Source: Stomorhina lunata (Eukaryota; Arthropoda; Insecta; Diptera; Rhiniidae). Taken from it: a DNA stretch of 64,000 bases. Both the position numbers and the translations under genes were made by a program. Positions within the stretch are counted from its first letter, which is position 1. Every line of letters starts with the position of its first letter. Shown in pieces: positions 33,133 through 45,059 of this stretch. Below the pieces are notes generated by a model, which worked only from the letters and a program-made list of their open reading frames with translations, was not told where the DNA came from and made no database searches. The stretch lies in NCBI GenBank assembly GCA_933228675.1, contig OW121743.1:80099995-80163994 (forward strand), in the 5' to 3' direction.

Positions 33133-35867
33133 CTAAAAACAAATTTTAAGGAAATTTAAGAAAAATATTTGTTTATTAAAAATTGTTGAATATTAAAAAA
33201 TTTATAATAGATGAAATTTCTTCTGAATTGTTGAATCTTAGCAATTAAACAAGATTTTTTTTTAAATTTTTGAAACTTTTACATCAGCTTTTTCAAATTT
33301 TAGAAAAATTTAAATTTTATTTGAAAATTCCTTTTGAATAAAATTTCCCTTAAAGGTAAATTTTTTATATAAAGGAAATTTGAAAAATTTTCTTAATGTC
33401 TTTGATAGTTTTTAAGACTTAATAAATTTGTATATAACATTCATTAAAATTATTTGGAACAGGAATTTCCTTTTAGGGGAAATTTTTTCTTTGAGGGAAA
33501 TTTTTAAAATGTTGCTGAATTTTGAAGCTGGGACTAATATTTGAATAAATTTTATAAAATTTAGATAAAAATTTATTTAAAATAAAATTTCCCTTGAAGG
33601 GAAATTTTTTTATGTAAGGGAAATTTAAAAAAAATTTGTCTTTAATTCATTTCAGGTTTTATTTCTTAATAAACTGCAAATAAATTAAAAAAAGTCGTTT
33701 AAAAAATAATTTCCCTTTGGGGAAATTTTTTGTGTTAAGGGAATTTTGCAAAATATTGCTAAATTATTAATTAGGGGACAAAATTAGATTCAATTATACA
33801 ATTTTTAGGCTAATTTTTTTATGTAAGGGAAATTCTAAAAATTTTCTTTAGTTTCTTTTAGTTTTTGATGTTCAACAAATTTGCATATTAAATTTTGTTA
33901 AATTTCCTTTTAACAAAAATTTCCCTTGAAGAGATATTTTTGATGTAAGGGAAATTAAATAAAAATTCTATAATTTCGTTTAGTTTTGGATTTTCAATAA
34001 ATTGGGCCAACAATTTTTATAAAAACCCCTTAAAACAAAAATATCTCTTGAGGGAAATTTTTTAATTTAGGGGATTTTTTAAAAATATTGCTAAATTTTT
34101 AAACAGCGAACAATATTGGATTGAATTATATAAATTGTAGTCAGAAAGTTATGTTACATAAAATTTCCCTTGTAGGGAAAGTTTTTTATATAAGGAAATT
34201 TTTGCAAAATTTCTCCAGTTATTTTTAGTTTAAGAAGTTCAACAAATTTGCATACATTTTTTTTAAATTTACTTTAAACAAAAATTTCCCTTAAAGGGAT
34301 ATTTTTAAAGGGAAATTTGATAAAAATTCTTTAATATATTTTAGTTTTAGATTTTCGTTAAATTTGGCTAAAAATGTTTGCAAAATTCCTTTGAACAAAA
34401 ATATCTCTTTTGGGAAATTTTTTATTTTAAGGGAATTTTAAAAAATATTGCACAATTTTTAAGCATCGGACAATATTTGATTGAATTATGTAAATTTTGC
34501 TCAAAAAGGTATTTTAAATAAAATTTCCCTAGTAGGGAAATTTTTTTATATAAAAGAATTTTTGTAAATTTTCTCTAGCTACTTTTAGTTTTAGATGCTC
34601 AACAAATTTGCATACAAATTTTGTTAAATTTCTTTTAAACAAAAATTTCCCTTAAGGGAATATTTTTGGATGTAAGGGAAATTTTGTAAAATTTCTTAAT
34701 TTCTTTTAGTTTTAGATTTTCGTTAGATTTGGCTAAAAGTTTTTTATATAAGGTAATTTTTGCAAAATTTCTCCAGTTACTTTTAGTTTAAGAAGTTCAA
34801 CAAATTTGCATACATTTTTTTTTAATTTACTTTAAACAAAAATTTCCCTTAAAGGGATATTTTTAAAGGGAAATTTGATAAAAATTCTTTAATATATTTT
34901 AGTTTTAGATTTTCGTTAAATTTGGCTAAAAATGTTTGCAAAATTCCTTTGAACAAAAATATCTCTTTTGGGAAATTTTTTATTTTAAGGGAATTTTAAA
35001 AAATATTGCACAATTTTTAAGCATCGGCCAATATTCGATTGAATTATGTAAATTTTGCTCAAAAAGATATTTTAAATCAAATTTCCCTAGTAGGGAAATT
35101 TTTTTATATAAAAGAATTTTTGTAAATTTTCTCTAGCTACTTATAGTTTTAGATGCTCAACAAATTTGCATACAAATTTTGTTAAATTTCTTTTAAACAA
35201 AAATTTCCCTTAAGGGGATATTTTTGGATGTAAGGGAAATTGTGTAAAATTTCTTAATTTCTTTTAGTTTTAGATTTTCGTTAGATTTGGCTAAAAGTTT
35301 TAGTTTAAAACGCATCTTAAATAAAATTTCCCTTTTAGGGAAATTTTTTTATTTAAGGAAATTTTTGTAAATTTTATCTAAGTTCTTTTAGTTTTTGATG
35401 TTTAACAAATTTGCATACAAATTTTGTTAAATTTCCTTTAAACGAAAATTTCCCTAGAAGGGAAATTTTTTGATGTAAGGGAAATTTTGTAAAAATTCCA
35501 TAATTTGTTTTAATTTTAGATTCTCAATTAAATTTGATAAAAAAAATTTATAAAAATGCATTTAAACAAAAATTTCCCTTGAAGGGATATTTTTTTATGC
35601 AAGGGAAATTTGGTAAAAATTACATAATTTCTTTTAGTTTTTGATTTTCAATAAAATTGGATACAAGTTTTATAAATATTCCTTAAAATAAAAATTTCCC
35701 TTTAGGGAAATTTTGTGTTTAAAAGAAATTTTGTATAATTATGCTATATTACTTATTAGTTTATAATTTTTTTTTTAATATTGAAAATTTGGTATAAGGT
35801 TTAGCTTTTAAACTTAATAGAATTTAAAGATTTAAATTATAGAAATTTATTCGTTTAGTTTTCTTAC
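33133..35867 (-). other. stg1: Intron filled with a long-period palindromic repeat family
   Basis: 2,735-bp intron, donor GTAAG (35,863-35,867), acceptor TTTTTAG (33,133). Nearly all of it (33,290-35,790) consists of imperfect repeats: palindromes of the form AAATTTCCCTTnAAGGGAAATTT (written here as AAATTTCCC facing GGGAAATTT) every 90-190 bp. These are separated by related text such as TTTTAGTTTTAGATTTTCGTT and CAACAAATTTGCATACA. Different sequence from the other intron arrays but the same palindromic principle. Confidence 0.85.
34181..35300. repeat. 558-bp tandem duplication within the intronic repeat
   Basis: 34,181-34,738 and 34,739-about 35,300 are nearly identical direct copies, starting at GTTTTTTATATAAGG and running through TTTAGTTTAAGAAGTTC and ATTGCACAATTTTTAAGC to GATTTGGCTAAAAGT. 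Only scattered substitutions separate them (for example GCATCGGACAATATTTG versus GCATCGGCCAATATTCG), so the duplication is recent compared with the shorter-period repeats around it. Confidence 0.92.
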
Positions 35868-36247
35868 CTCCTATCCAAATCATCATTCAAGAACATAGTT
35901 GAACCCATGCCATTTGGATGTTTTCGACAAGCATATGGTCCATTACTGACATCTACGCTCGAATCAACAATCCTACGTCCTGTTTTCGAGACACCTCCAA
36001 CTCCCTCCAATGTTCCTACAGACTTGCCATTTCCTTGTGCCATATTCTTTAATAATTTTTTCGTATCCAATTCCAATTCTTGTACTGCTACCTGATGTTT
36101 ATTCTTATTTTGTTGATTTCTTGTTCTGTTGATGGGTTTTTTGCTATCGATTTCATGTTTATAACTTTTGTAGGTGTGACTGTTAAAGCGATTTTCCCCT
36201 TCTTTGATTTTTTCTTGCAAATTTGAGATGGTGAAACAGGGTAAACG
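35868..36247 (-). CDS. stg1: Stargazin-like protein, exon after TM4 (start of cytoplasmic tail)
   Basis: 380-bp exon. The donor AG/GTAAG at 35,868 is clear and phase-compatible. The chosen acceptor is CATTCTAAAG/CGT at 36,247, because it has a pyrimidine-rich tract, keeps phase 0 with the TM4 exon, and gives RLPCFTISNLQEKIKEGENRF directly after TM4. Vertebrate TARPs also carry a basic R-[IL]-P stretch in their tail. Other in-frame AG sites downstream (for example before VAVQELELD) are possible. The exon continues with a Lys/Asn-rich stretch, ELELDTKKLLKNMAQGNG, VGTLEGVGGVSKTGRRIVD, SNGPYACRKHPNG and FLNDDLDRR. Start uncertain, end firm. Confidence 0.78.
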
Positions 36248-36961
36248 CTTTAGAATGATATAATGTTGAAATAGGAAGAAATAAGTATAAAACATTAGTT
36301 TTGTATGTTTTTGCCAAATTCTCATTTAAAATTAAATTCGTAAGAGGATTTAAAGGGATTAAACAGTTTTCGGAAATTAGTAAATATCAAGAGTCAATGT
36401 CAGTGAAGCTTAATAGGGATCAAAATAAATGAATAGCATAACTAATAAGTCATTCAATTATTTTCAAAATCACCTAAAATTATATATATCGTTAAGTTGC
36501 ATTTCCATACCCTTGATGCTCTTTTAACATTATATTTACTATCACTCAGTGATACATTTTATCGAAAGTTTTGCTTTGTTATTTATGTTAACTAACTATA
36601 AAACTATTTACATAAACTTTTCATTTATTCAACATTTCATAGACCACTCTTAGCTAACGTATGTATGAGTACCATTAGGATTTCCATTTTATATAATCAA
36701 TATCATTTCAGCTTTTTACCACTTTTGGATTAGTTTACTTAACTAAAATTTACCCATAAAATTTTAATTAATTTGTAAAGTTTCATTTTCTTATTTTTTT
36801 TTGTTGATAATATTCACTTTTAGTTTGTCAGTTTCCAAAGTTGTTTGAAAGTTTCAAAGAAGGAAACTTTTTTAAAATTCAACTCAGAACTGATATGGAC
36901 ATATGTAGAGCTAATTTTTGAAAAAGGGATAATAAATCAGAATTTTAGATTCATCTTAATT

Positions 36962-39900
36962 GAAATTGTAACTCGGCTGTACCGAATCTTATATACCCAC
37001 CATCAAATTGTGCTAAATTTAGAAACATGTGAGATAATATCAAAGAGGGTGCAGCTAATTCAAATTTTCTATAGAAAATTTTTCGTTATAAAAATTTTTC
37101 TATAGAAAATTTTTCGGTATAAAAATTTTTCTATAGAAAATTTTTCGGTATAAAAATTTTTCTATAGAAAATTTTTCGGTATAAAAATTTTTCTATAGAA
37201 AATTTTTCGGTATAAAAATTTTTCTATAGAAAATTTTTCGGTATAAAAATTTTTCTATAGAAAATTTTTCGGTATAAAAATTTTTCTATAGAAAATTTTT
37301 CGGTATAAAAATTTTTCTATAGAAAATTTTTCGGTATAAAAATTTTTCTATAGAAAATTTTTCGGTATATAAATTTTTCTATAGAAAAGTTTTCTTTATA
37401 AAAATTTTTCTATAGAAAATTTTTCGGTATAAAAATTTTTTTATAGAAAATTTTTCGGTATAAAAATTTTTCTATAGAAAATTTTTCGGTATAAAAATTT
37501 GTCTATAGAAAATTTTTCGGTATAAAAATTTTTCTATAGAAAATTTTTGCTATAAAAATTTTTCTATAGAAAATTTTTGCTATAAAAATTTTTCTATAGA
37601 AAATTTTTGCTATAAAATTTTTCTATAGAAAATTTTTCGTTATAAAAATTTTTCTATAGAAAATTTTTCGTTATATAAAAATTTCTATAGAAAATTTTTC
37701 GTTATAAAAATTTTTCTATAGAAAATTTTTCGGTATAAAAATTTTTCTATAGAAAATTTTTCGGTATAAAAATTTTTCTATAGAAAATTTTTCGGTATAA
37801 AAATTTTTCTATAGAAAATTTTTCGGTATAAAAATTTTTCTATAGAAAATTTTTCGGTATAAAAATTTTTCTATAGAAAATTTTTCGGTATAAAAATTTT
37901 TCTATAGAAAATTTTTCGGTATAAAAATTTTTCTATAGAAAATTTTTCGGTATAAAAATTTTTCTATAGAAAATTTTTCGGTATAAAAATTTTTCTATAG
38001 AAAATTTTTCGGTATAAAAATTTTTCTATAGAAAATTTTTCGGTATAAAAATTTTTCTATAGAAAATTTTTCGGTATAAAAATTTTTCTATAGAAAATTT
38101 TTCGGTATAAAAATTTTTCTATAGAAAATTTTTCGGTATAAAAATTTTTCTATAGAAAATTTTTCGGTATAAAAATTTTTCTATAGAAAGTTTTTCGGCA
38201 TAAAAATTTTTCTATAAAAAATTTTTCGGTATAAAAATTTTTCTATAGAAAATTTTTCGGTATAAAAATTTTTCTATAGAAAATTTTTCGGTATAAAAAT
38301 TTTTCTATAGAAAATTTTTCGGTATAAAAATTTTTCTATAGAAAATTTTTCGGTATAAAAATTTTTCTATAGAAAATTTTTCGGTATAAAAATTTTTCTA
38401 TAGAAAATTTTTCGGTATAAACATTTTTCTATAGAAAATTTTTCGGTATAAACATTTTTCTATAGAAAATTTTTCGTTATAAAAATTTTTCTATAGAAAA
38501 TTTTTCGTTATAAAAATTTTTCTATAGAAAATTTTTCGTTATAAAAATTTTTCTATAGAAAATTTTTCGTTATAAAAATTTTTCTATAGAAAATTTTTCG
38601 TTATAAAAATTTTTCTATAGAAAATTTTTCGTTATAAAAATTTTTCTATAGAAAATTTTTCGGTATAAAAATGTTTCTATAGAAAATTTTTCGGTATAAA
38701 AATTTTTCTATAGAAAATTTTTCGGTATAAAAATTTTTCTATAGAAAATTTTTCGGTATAAAAATTTTTCTATAGAAAATTTTTCGGTATAAAAATTTTT
38801 CTATAGAAAATTTTTCGGTATAAAAATTTTTCTATAGAAAATTTTTCGGTATAAAAATTTTTCTATAGAAAATTTTTCGGTATAAAAATTTTTCTATAGA
38901 AAATTTTTCGGTATAAAAATTTTTCTATAGAAAATTTTTCGGTATAAAAATTTTTCTATAGAAAATTTTTCGGTATAAAAATTTTTCTATAGAAAATTTT
39001 TCGGTATACAAATTTTTCTATAGAAAATTTTTCGGTATAAAAATTTTTCTATAGAAAATTTTTCGGTATAAAAATTTTTCTATAGAAAATTTTTCGGTAT
39101 AAAAATTTTTCTATAGAAAATTTTTCGGTATAAAAATTTTTCTATAGAAAATTTTTCGGTATAAAAATTTTTCTATAGAAAATTTTTCGGTATAAAAATT
39201 TTTCTATAGAAAATTTTTCGGCATAAAAATTTTTCTATAGAAAATTTTTCGGTATAAAAATTTTTCTATAGAAAATTTTTCGGTATAAAAATTTTTCTAT
39301 AGAAAATTTTTCGGTATAAAAATTTTTCTATAGAAAATTTTTCGGTATAAAAATTTTTCTATAGAAAATTTTTCGGTATAAAAATTTTTCTATAGAAAAT
39401 TTTTCGGTATAAAAATTTTTCTATAGAAAATTTTTCGGTATAAAAATTTTTCTATAGAAAATTTTTCGGTATAAAAATTTTTCTATAGAAAATTTTTCGG
39501 TATAAAAATTTTTCTATAGAAAATTTTTCGGTATAAAAATTTTTCTATAGAAAATTTTTCGGTATAAAAATTTTTCTATAGAAAATTTTTCGGTATAAAC
39601 ATTTTTCTATAGAAAATTTTTCGGTCTAAAAATTTTTCTATAGAAAATTTTTCGGTCTAAAAATTTTTCTATAGAAAATTTTTCGGTATAAAAATTTTAC
39701 TATAGAAAATTTTTCGGTATAAAAATTTTTCTATAAAAAATTTTTCGGTATAAAAATTTTTCTATAAAAAATTTTTCGGTATAAAAATTTTTCTATACAA
39801 AATTTTCGGTATAAAAATTTTTCTATATAAAATTTTTCGTTATAAAAATTTTTCTGTAGAAAATTTTTCGATATACAAATTTTTCTATAGAAAATTTTTC

Positions 39901-41998
39901 GGTATAAAAATTTTTCTATAGAAAATTTTTCGTTATAAAAATTTTTCTATAGAAAATTTTTCGTTACAAAAATTTTTCTATACAAAATTTTTCGGTATCA
40001 AAATTTTTCTATAGATAATTTTTCGGTATAAAAATTTTTTTTATAGAAAATTTTTCGGTATAAAAATTTTTCTATAGAAAATTTTTCGGTATAAAAATTT
40101 TTCTATAGAAAATTTTTCGGTATAAAAATTTTTGTATAGAAAATTTTTCGGTATAAAAATTTTTCTATAGAAAATTTTTCGGTATAAAAATTTTTCTATA
40201 GAAAATTTTTCGGTATAAAAATTTTTCTATAGAAAATTTTTCGGTATAAAAATTTTTCTATAGAAAATTTTTCGGTATAAAAATTTTTCTATAGAAAATT
40301 TTTCGGTATAAAAATTTTTCTATAGAAAATTTTTCGGTATAAAAATTTTTCTATAGAAAATTTTTCGGTATAAAAATTTTTCTATAGAAAATTTTTCGGT
40401 ATAAAAATTTTTCTATAGAAAATTTTTCGGTATAAAAATTTTTCTATAGAAAATTTTTCGGTATAAAAATTTTTCTATAGAAAATTTTTCGGTATAAAAA
40501 TTTTTCTATAGAAAATTTTTCGGTATAAAAATTTTTCTATAGAAAATTTTTCGGTATACAAATTTTTCGGTATAACAATTTTTCGGTATAACAATTTTTC
40601 TGTATAAAAAATTTTTCTACAGAAAATTTTTCAGTATAAAAATTTTTTTATAGAAAATTTTTCGTTTTAAAAATTTTTCTATAGAAAATTTTTCGGTATA
40701 AAAATTTTTCAATAGAAAAATTTTCTACGGAAAATTTTTCGGTATAAAAATTTTTGTATAGAAAATTTTTCAGTATAAAAATTTTTCTATAGAAAATTTT
40801 TCGGTATAAAAATGTTTCTATAAAAAATTTTTCGGTATAAAAATTTTTCTATAGAAAATTTTTCTGTATAAAAATTTTTCTATAGAAAATTCTTCGGGAT
40901 AAAAATTTTTCCATGGAAAATTTTTCGTTATAAAAATTTTTCTATAGAAAATTTTTCGTTATAAAAATTTTTCTATAGAAAATTTTTCGTTATAAAAATT
41001 TTTCTATAGAAAATTTTTCGTTATAAAAATTTTTATATCGAAAATTTTTCGCTATAAAAATTTTTCTATAGAAAATTTTTCGCTATAAAAATTTTTCTAT
41101 AGAAAATTTTTCGCTATAAAAATTTTTCTATAGAAAATTTTTCGCTATAAAAATTTTTCTATAGAAAATTTTTCGCTATAAAAATGTTTCTATAGAAAAT
41201 TTTTCGCTATAAAAATTTTTCTATAGAAAATTTTTCGCTATAAAAATTTTTCTATAGAAAATTTTTCGCTATAAAAATTTTTCTATAGAAAATTTTTCGC
41301 TATAAAAATTTTTCTATAGAAAATTTTTCGCTATAAAAATTTTTCTATAGAAAATTTTTCTATAGAAAATTTTTCGGTATACAAATTATTCTATTTTCTA
41401 TAGAAAATTTTTCTATAGAAAAATTTTTATAATGAAAAATTTTCTATAGAAAAGTTTTTATAGCGAAAAATTTTCTATAGAAAAATTTTTATAACGAACA
41501 ATTTTCTATAGAAAAATTTTTATAACGACAAATTTTCTATGGAAAAATTTATGTAACGAAAAATTTTCTATAGAAAAATTTTTATACCAAAAATTTTCTA
41601 TAAAAAAATTTTTATACTGAAAAATTTTCTATAGAAAAACTTTTATACATAAAAATTTTCTATAGAAAAATGTTTATACCGAAAAATTTTCTCTAAAAAA
41701 AATTTTTAAAAAATTTTCTATAGAAAAATTTTTTACCGAAAATTTATTTAAACCTAAACATTTTCCATAGAAAAATGTTTATACTAGAAAATTTTCTATT
41801 GAAAAATGTTTTATACTAGAAAATTTTGTATCGTGCCGACACAAACAGACGACAGACTGACAGTCGGACATCGCTCAATCGTCTTAGAATTTCATAAGAA
41901 TTCAGAATGTTTTGGTTTGTGAGCCAATATTTAGGAAATTACAATCGGAATGACTATCTTAATATACCCCCATTATTTTTGGTGGTGGGTGTAAAAAG
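36962..41998. mobile_element. Transposon-like element whose interior is a 31-bp minisatellite
   Basis: The left end (ACTCGGCTGTACCGAATC then TATACCCACCATCAAA) and the right end (TTTGGTGGTGGGTGTAA, preceded by AATATACCCCCATTATT) face each other as imperfect inverted repeats (about 13 of 16 positions). Similar ends with GACAGACTGACAGTCGGACATCGC and CAATCGTCTTAGAATTTC-like text are, from memory, widespread in calyptrate fly genomes. That is recollection, not a search. No transposase is present. Almost 4.8 kb of the 5 kb is tandem repeat. Confidence 0.6.
37063..41830. repeat. 31-bp CTATAG minisatellite, large array with terminal orientation switch (intron B-C)
   Basis: About 140 units: CTATAGAAAATTTTTCGG then TATAAAAATTTTT, 31 bp. 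Sub-variants cluster: CGG in most, TGC at 37,550-37,615, CGTTATA at 37,630-37,720, 38,470-38,640 and 40,920-41,030, CGCTATA at 41,045-41,335. At about 41,395 the orientation flips, and 41,400-41,830 carries degenerate reverse-complement units (TTTTTATAACG, TTTTTATACCG). Lies in the intron downstream of the TM3-TM4 exon. Confidence 0.96.
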
Positions 41999-42167
41999 CT
42001 TTAACTTCGTCCATTAACAAAAGATTAAAAGACCTTTAAGCTTTCAAAATATGATCCTTAAATTTCAATGATATAAAAGAATCTCATTCAATCCCTTTAA
42101 TACTTCCACAGACATTTTTAATTAAATAACTTATAAATAAACATCTATCCTTTTTCTTGATACTTAC

Positions 42168-42385
42168 ACTGTAGTAGCCAACTTCCTGTAGACTGATGTA
42201 AAGAAAAATATTTAATAGTCCAACAAATTCAGTTGCTATAAAACCAAAAACAAACAAAAAGAAACTTTGACCGTATGTGACCTTAAAGAGGGGCGGTTGT
42301 AATGTTGACCTTGGACGCAACTTTGACCCAATTTCTGCTTTTAAAATGGATATATAAGCGATGAGACCAATGAGCATCAGTAAAC
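42168..42385 (-). CDS. stg1: Stargazin-like protein, exon with end of TM3 and TM4
   Basis: 218-bp exon with acceptor AAAAG/GT at 42,385 (completes Gly GG/T with the upstream exon) and donor AGT/GTAAGT at 42,168 (phase 0). Encodes LLMLIGLIAYIS, the distal half of TM3, the second extracellular loop KAEIGSKLRPRSTLQPPLFKV, then TYGQSFFLFVFGFIATEFVG and LLNIFLYISLQEVGYYS. The Y-G-x-S-F-F-L-F-V-F-G-F-I-A-T-E block is the TM4 signature of the TARP/CACNG branch of the claudin fold (the vertebrate counterpart also has YGWSF and an acidic residue before VG). In the plasma membrane these proteins are auxiliary subunits of AMPA-type glutamate receptors or calcium channels. Exon lies between inverted complementary minisatellites. 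Confidence 0.9.
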
Positions 42386-44918
42386 CTTTTAATTATTTGT
42401 TTATATTTTTTTCAATATCATCATTTTTCATTTATATATTCAAAGGAATTATTTGTTAGTTGATGATAATGATTATGATGGTTTTTTATTACAATTTTTT
42501 ATTTAATTATTTTTTTTTTTTTCATTTTAATGAGTTTAGTTGCAAGAGTGAGGTTGCAATAGAAACAGCGTTTGAGTTGTTAACATGAAAAGAAAAATAA
42601 TTGTAAAGATTTTGGTTGTGTTTATTCTAAAAAATTAAAAAAGGAAGTTATCTACACAATTGCCAAAGAATGTAAAAGTAATTAAAATCTAAAACAGTTT
42701 ACAAAAAGCTAACACCAAGAAGCTAAGGGAAAAGTTTAAGTTAAATTGAAATTAATATTGATGTTTAGTTGGAACAAAGTTGTACAGTGGTTTCAAAAAG
42801 TAAAAACATTTGATAAAGAAAAATTTTCAATAGAAAAATGTTTGTAATAAAAATTTTGAATAAAAAAATTTTTATAATGAAAAATTTTCCGTAAAATAAT
42901 TTTATAATGAAAATTTTTCTATAAAAGAATTATTAAAATGAAAAATTTTCTACCGGAAATGTTTTTTAATGAAAAACATTCTATAGAAAAATTTTTATAA
43001 CAATAATTTTTTTACAGAAAAATTTTTATAACAAAAAATTTTTTAGAGAAAAATTTTTATAGCGAAAAATTATTATAACGAAAAATTTTCTATAGAAAAA
43101 TTTTTGTAACGAAAATTATTCTAAAGAAAAAATTTTATAACGAAAAATTTTCTATAGAAAAAATTTTATAACGAAAAATTTTCTATAGAAAAATTTTTAT
43201 AACGAAAAATTGTCCATAGAAAAATTTTTATAACGAACAATTTTCTATAGAAAAATTTTTATAACGAAAAATTTTCTATAGAAGAATTTTTATAACGAAA
43301 AATTTTCTATACAAAAATTTTTATAACGAAAAATTTTCTATAGAAAAATTTTTATAACGAAAAATTTTCTATAGAAAAATTTTTATAACGAAAAATTTTC
43401 TATAGAAAAATTTTTATACCGAAAAATTTTCTGTAGAAAAATTTTTATAACGAAAAATTTTCTATAGAAAAATTTTTATAACGAAAAATTTTCTATAGAA
43501 AAATTTTTATAACGAAAAATTTTCTATAGAAAAATTTTTATAACGAAAAATTTTCTATAGAAAAATTTTTATAACGAAAAATTTTCTATAGAAAAATTTT
43601 TATAACGAAAAATTTTCTATAGAAAAATTTTTATAACGAAAAATTTTCTATAGAAAAATTTTTATAACGAAAAATTTTCTATAGAAAAATTTTTATAACG
43701 AAAAATTTTCTATAGAAAAATTTTTATAACGAAAAATTTTCTATAGAAAAATTTTTATAACGAAAAATTTTCTATAGAAAAATTTTTATAACGAAAAATT
43801 TTCTATAGAAAAATTTTTATAACGAAAAATTTTCTATAGAAAAATTTTTATAACGAAAAATTTTCTATAGAAAAATGTTTATAACGAAAAATTTTCTATA
43901 GAAAAATTTTTATAACGAAAAATTTTCTATAGAAAAATTTTTATAACGAAAACTTTTTATAACAAAAATTTTTTTTACCGAAAAATTTTCTATAGAAAAA
44001 TTTTTTTACTGAAAAATTTTCTACAGAAAAATTTCTTATGTTTCTCTCGAAACCACTGTGCGGTTCTGTTGCAGTTTGTGTTAATGTTATTTTGTCCTTG
44101 TGTTGGGTTGGTATTGTTGAATTGGTGTTAGATAATGTCTTGTCTTTGTTTGTTTAAGTGTAATTATTTTTTATTTTGTGGTACTTTTTCTATTTAATTG
44201 CTGGATTTTATTTGAGTTTACTCTCATTTATTCACTGCCATTCATTTAGTTTCTAGTTTTTCTTTTTTTTTGGTTAACGAAAGGACTAAAGTTCTGAATT
44301 GAAAAGCGAATAGAATTTTGCTTAAATGAGCACAAACTTTGGATTTTGTATAAATTAAATGGAAATAATTTAGCAATTGATAGTGTTTCTTAGCAGAATG
44401 ACAGTTAAACCAAAACAAAGACTTGGATCAAGGATTCTTAATGACTACAAAAGTTCTCATTATGGAAGAATTTATTGCCCTTAAATTAAGGCCAAAATTT
44501 GAAGTTAAGTATGGAATTATAATCAATTATTCCTTGTTTGAATATTATGTTTAAAGTTAAACCTTTTTACCATTAAGAACCCAAAACAACTCAAATTAAA
44601 TTCCTTAATATTAATTTTATTTCTTTGCATATTAAATCGAATTTATTAAATATTTACCCAACACATTATTACCACTTCTAAGAAAAAACAAAATTATATT
44701 CAATTTACTTAAACTAATTCCCTTTTGTTTAGAAACACAAAACTCTTGGATTCATTTGAATCATTTCAATATTCACTTGAATCTCAATTCATTCACTTAA
44801 TGTGATCTTTGTTGCCCTTTCTACATGTTTGCCAAAATTTCAAAACCATTTTCCTTTGGTTTTTGGGAAAATAATTTTCCTTAATTCGTATATTTGTTGG
44901 AATTATCTAGTTACTCAC
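42386..44918 (-). other. stg1: Intron upstream of the TM4 exon, half minisatellite
   Basis: 2,533-bp intron, donor G/GTGAG at 44,914-44,918, acceptor AAAAG at 42,386. Apart from the array at 42,806-44,035 it is AT-rich unique sequence (42,386-42,805 and 44,036-44,918) with no gene seen. Confidence 0.87.
42806..44035. repeat. 31-bp CTATAG minisatellite in reverse orientation (intron A-B)
   Basis: About 39 units reading CTATAGAAAAATTTTTATAACG then AAAAATTTT, that is, the reverse complement of the repeat at 37,063-41,390, with mostly one base different per unit (CGT instead of CGG). Regular from 43,080 to 43,950, degenerate at both edges. Confidence 0.96.
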
Positions 44919-45059
44919 CTGATACAATGAACATGATTCCAGCACTAAAATAGTATAAATTATTTTGATGTGAACATGTTGGTATTAGGAAAACGATAAA
45001 ACTTAATAGGAGGACAATACCGGATGCCAAAAAGAATGGACATGACTTTGTAACTGTGT
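44919..45059 (-). CDS. stg1: Stargazin-like protein, exon with TM2 and start of TM3
   Basis: 141-bp exon, acceptor TTACAG/AC at 45,059 (phase needs one base from the upstream exon), donor TCAG/GTGAG at 44,919. Encodes TVTKSCPFFLASGIVLLLSF (TM2 begins at FFLASG), IVFLIPTC, then HQNNLYYFSAGIMFIVSG (TM3). The FSAGIMFIVSG string parallels the LSAGIFFVSAG signature of vertebrate stargazins, which is the main reason for the family call. TM1 and the first extracellular loop, with the conserved GLW and paired Cys, must lie upstream in this orientation (beyond 45,059). I could not find them in the window. Confidence 0.9.

Larger units (their letters stand above)
36248..42167 (-). other. stg1: Intron carrying a transposon-like element expanded by minisatellite
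   Basis: 5,920-bp intron (donor AGT/GTAAGT at 42,167, acceptor at 36,248). 36,255-36,960 and 41,998-42,167 are unique AT-rich DNA. The middle is an element with transposon-like ends whose interior is a 31-bp array. Confidence 0.85.
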
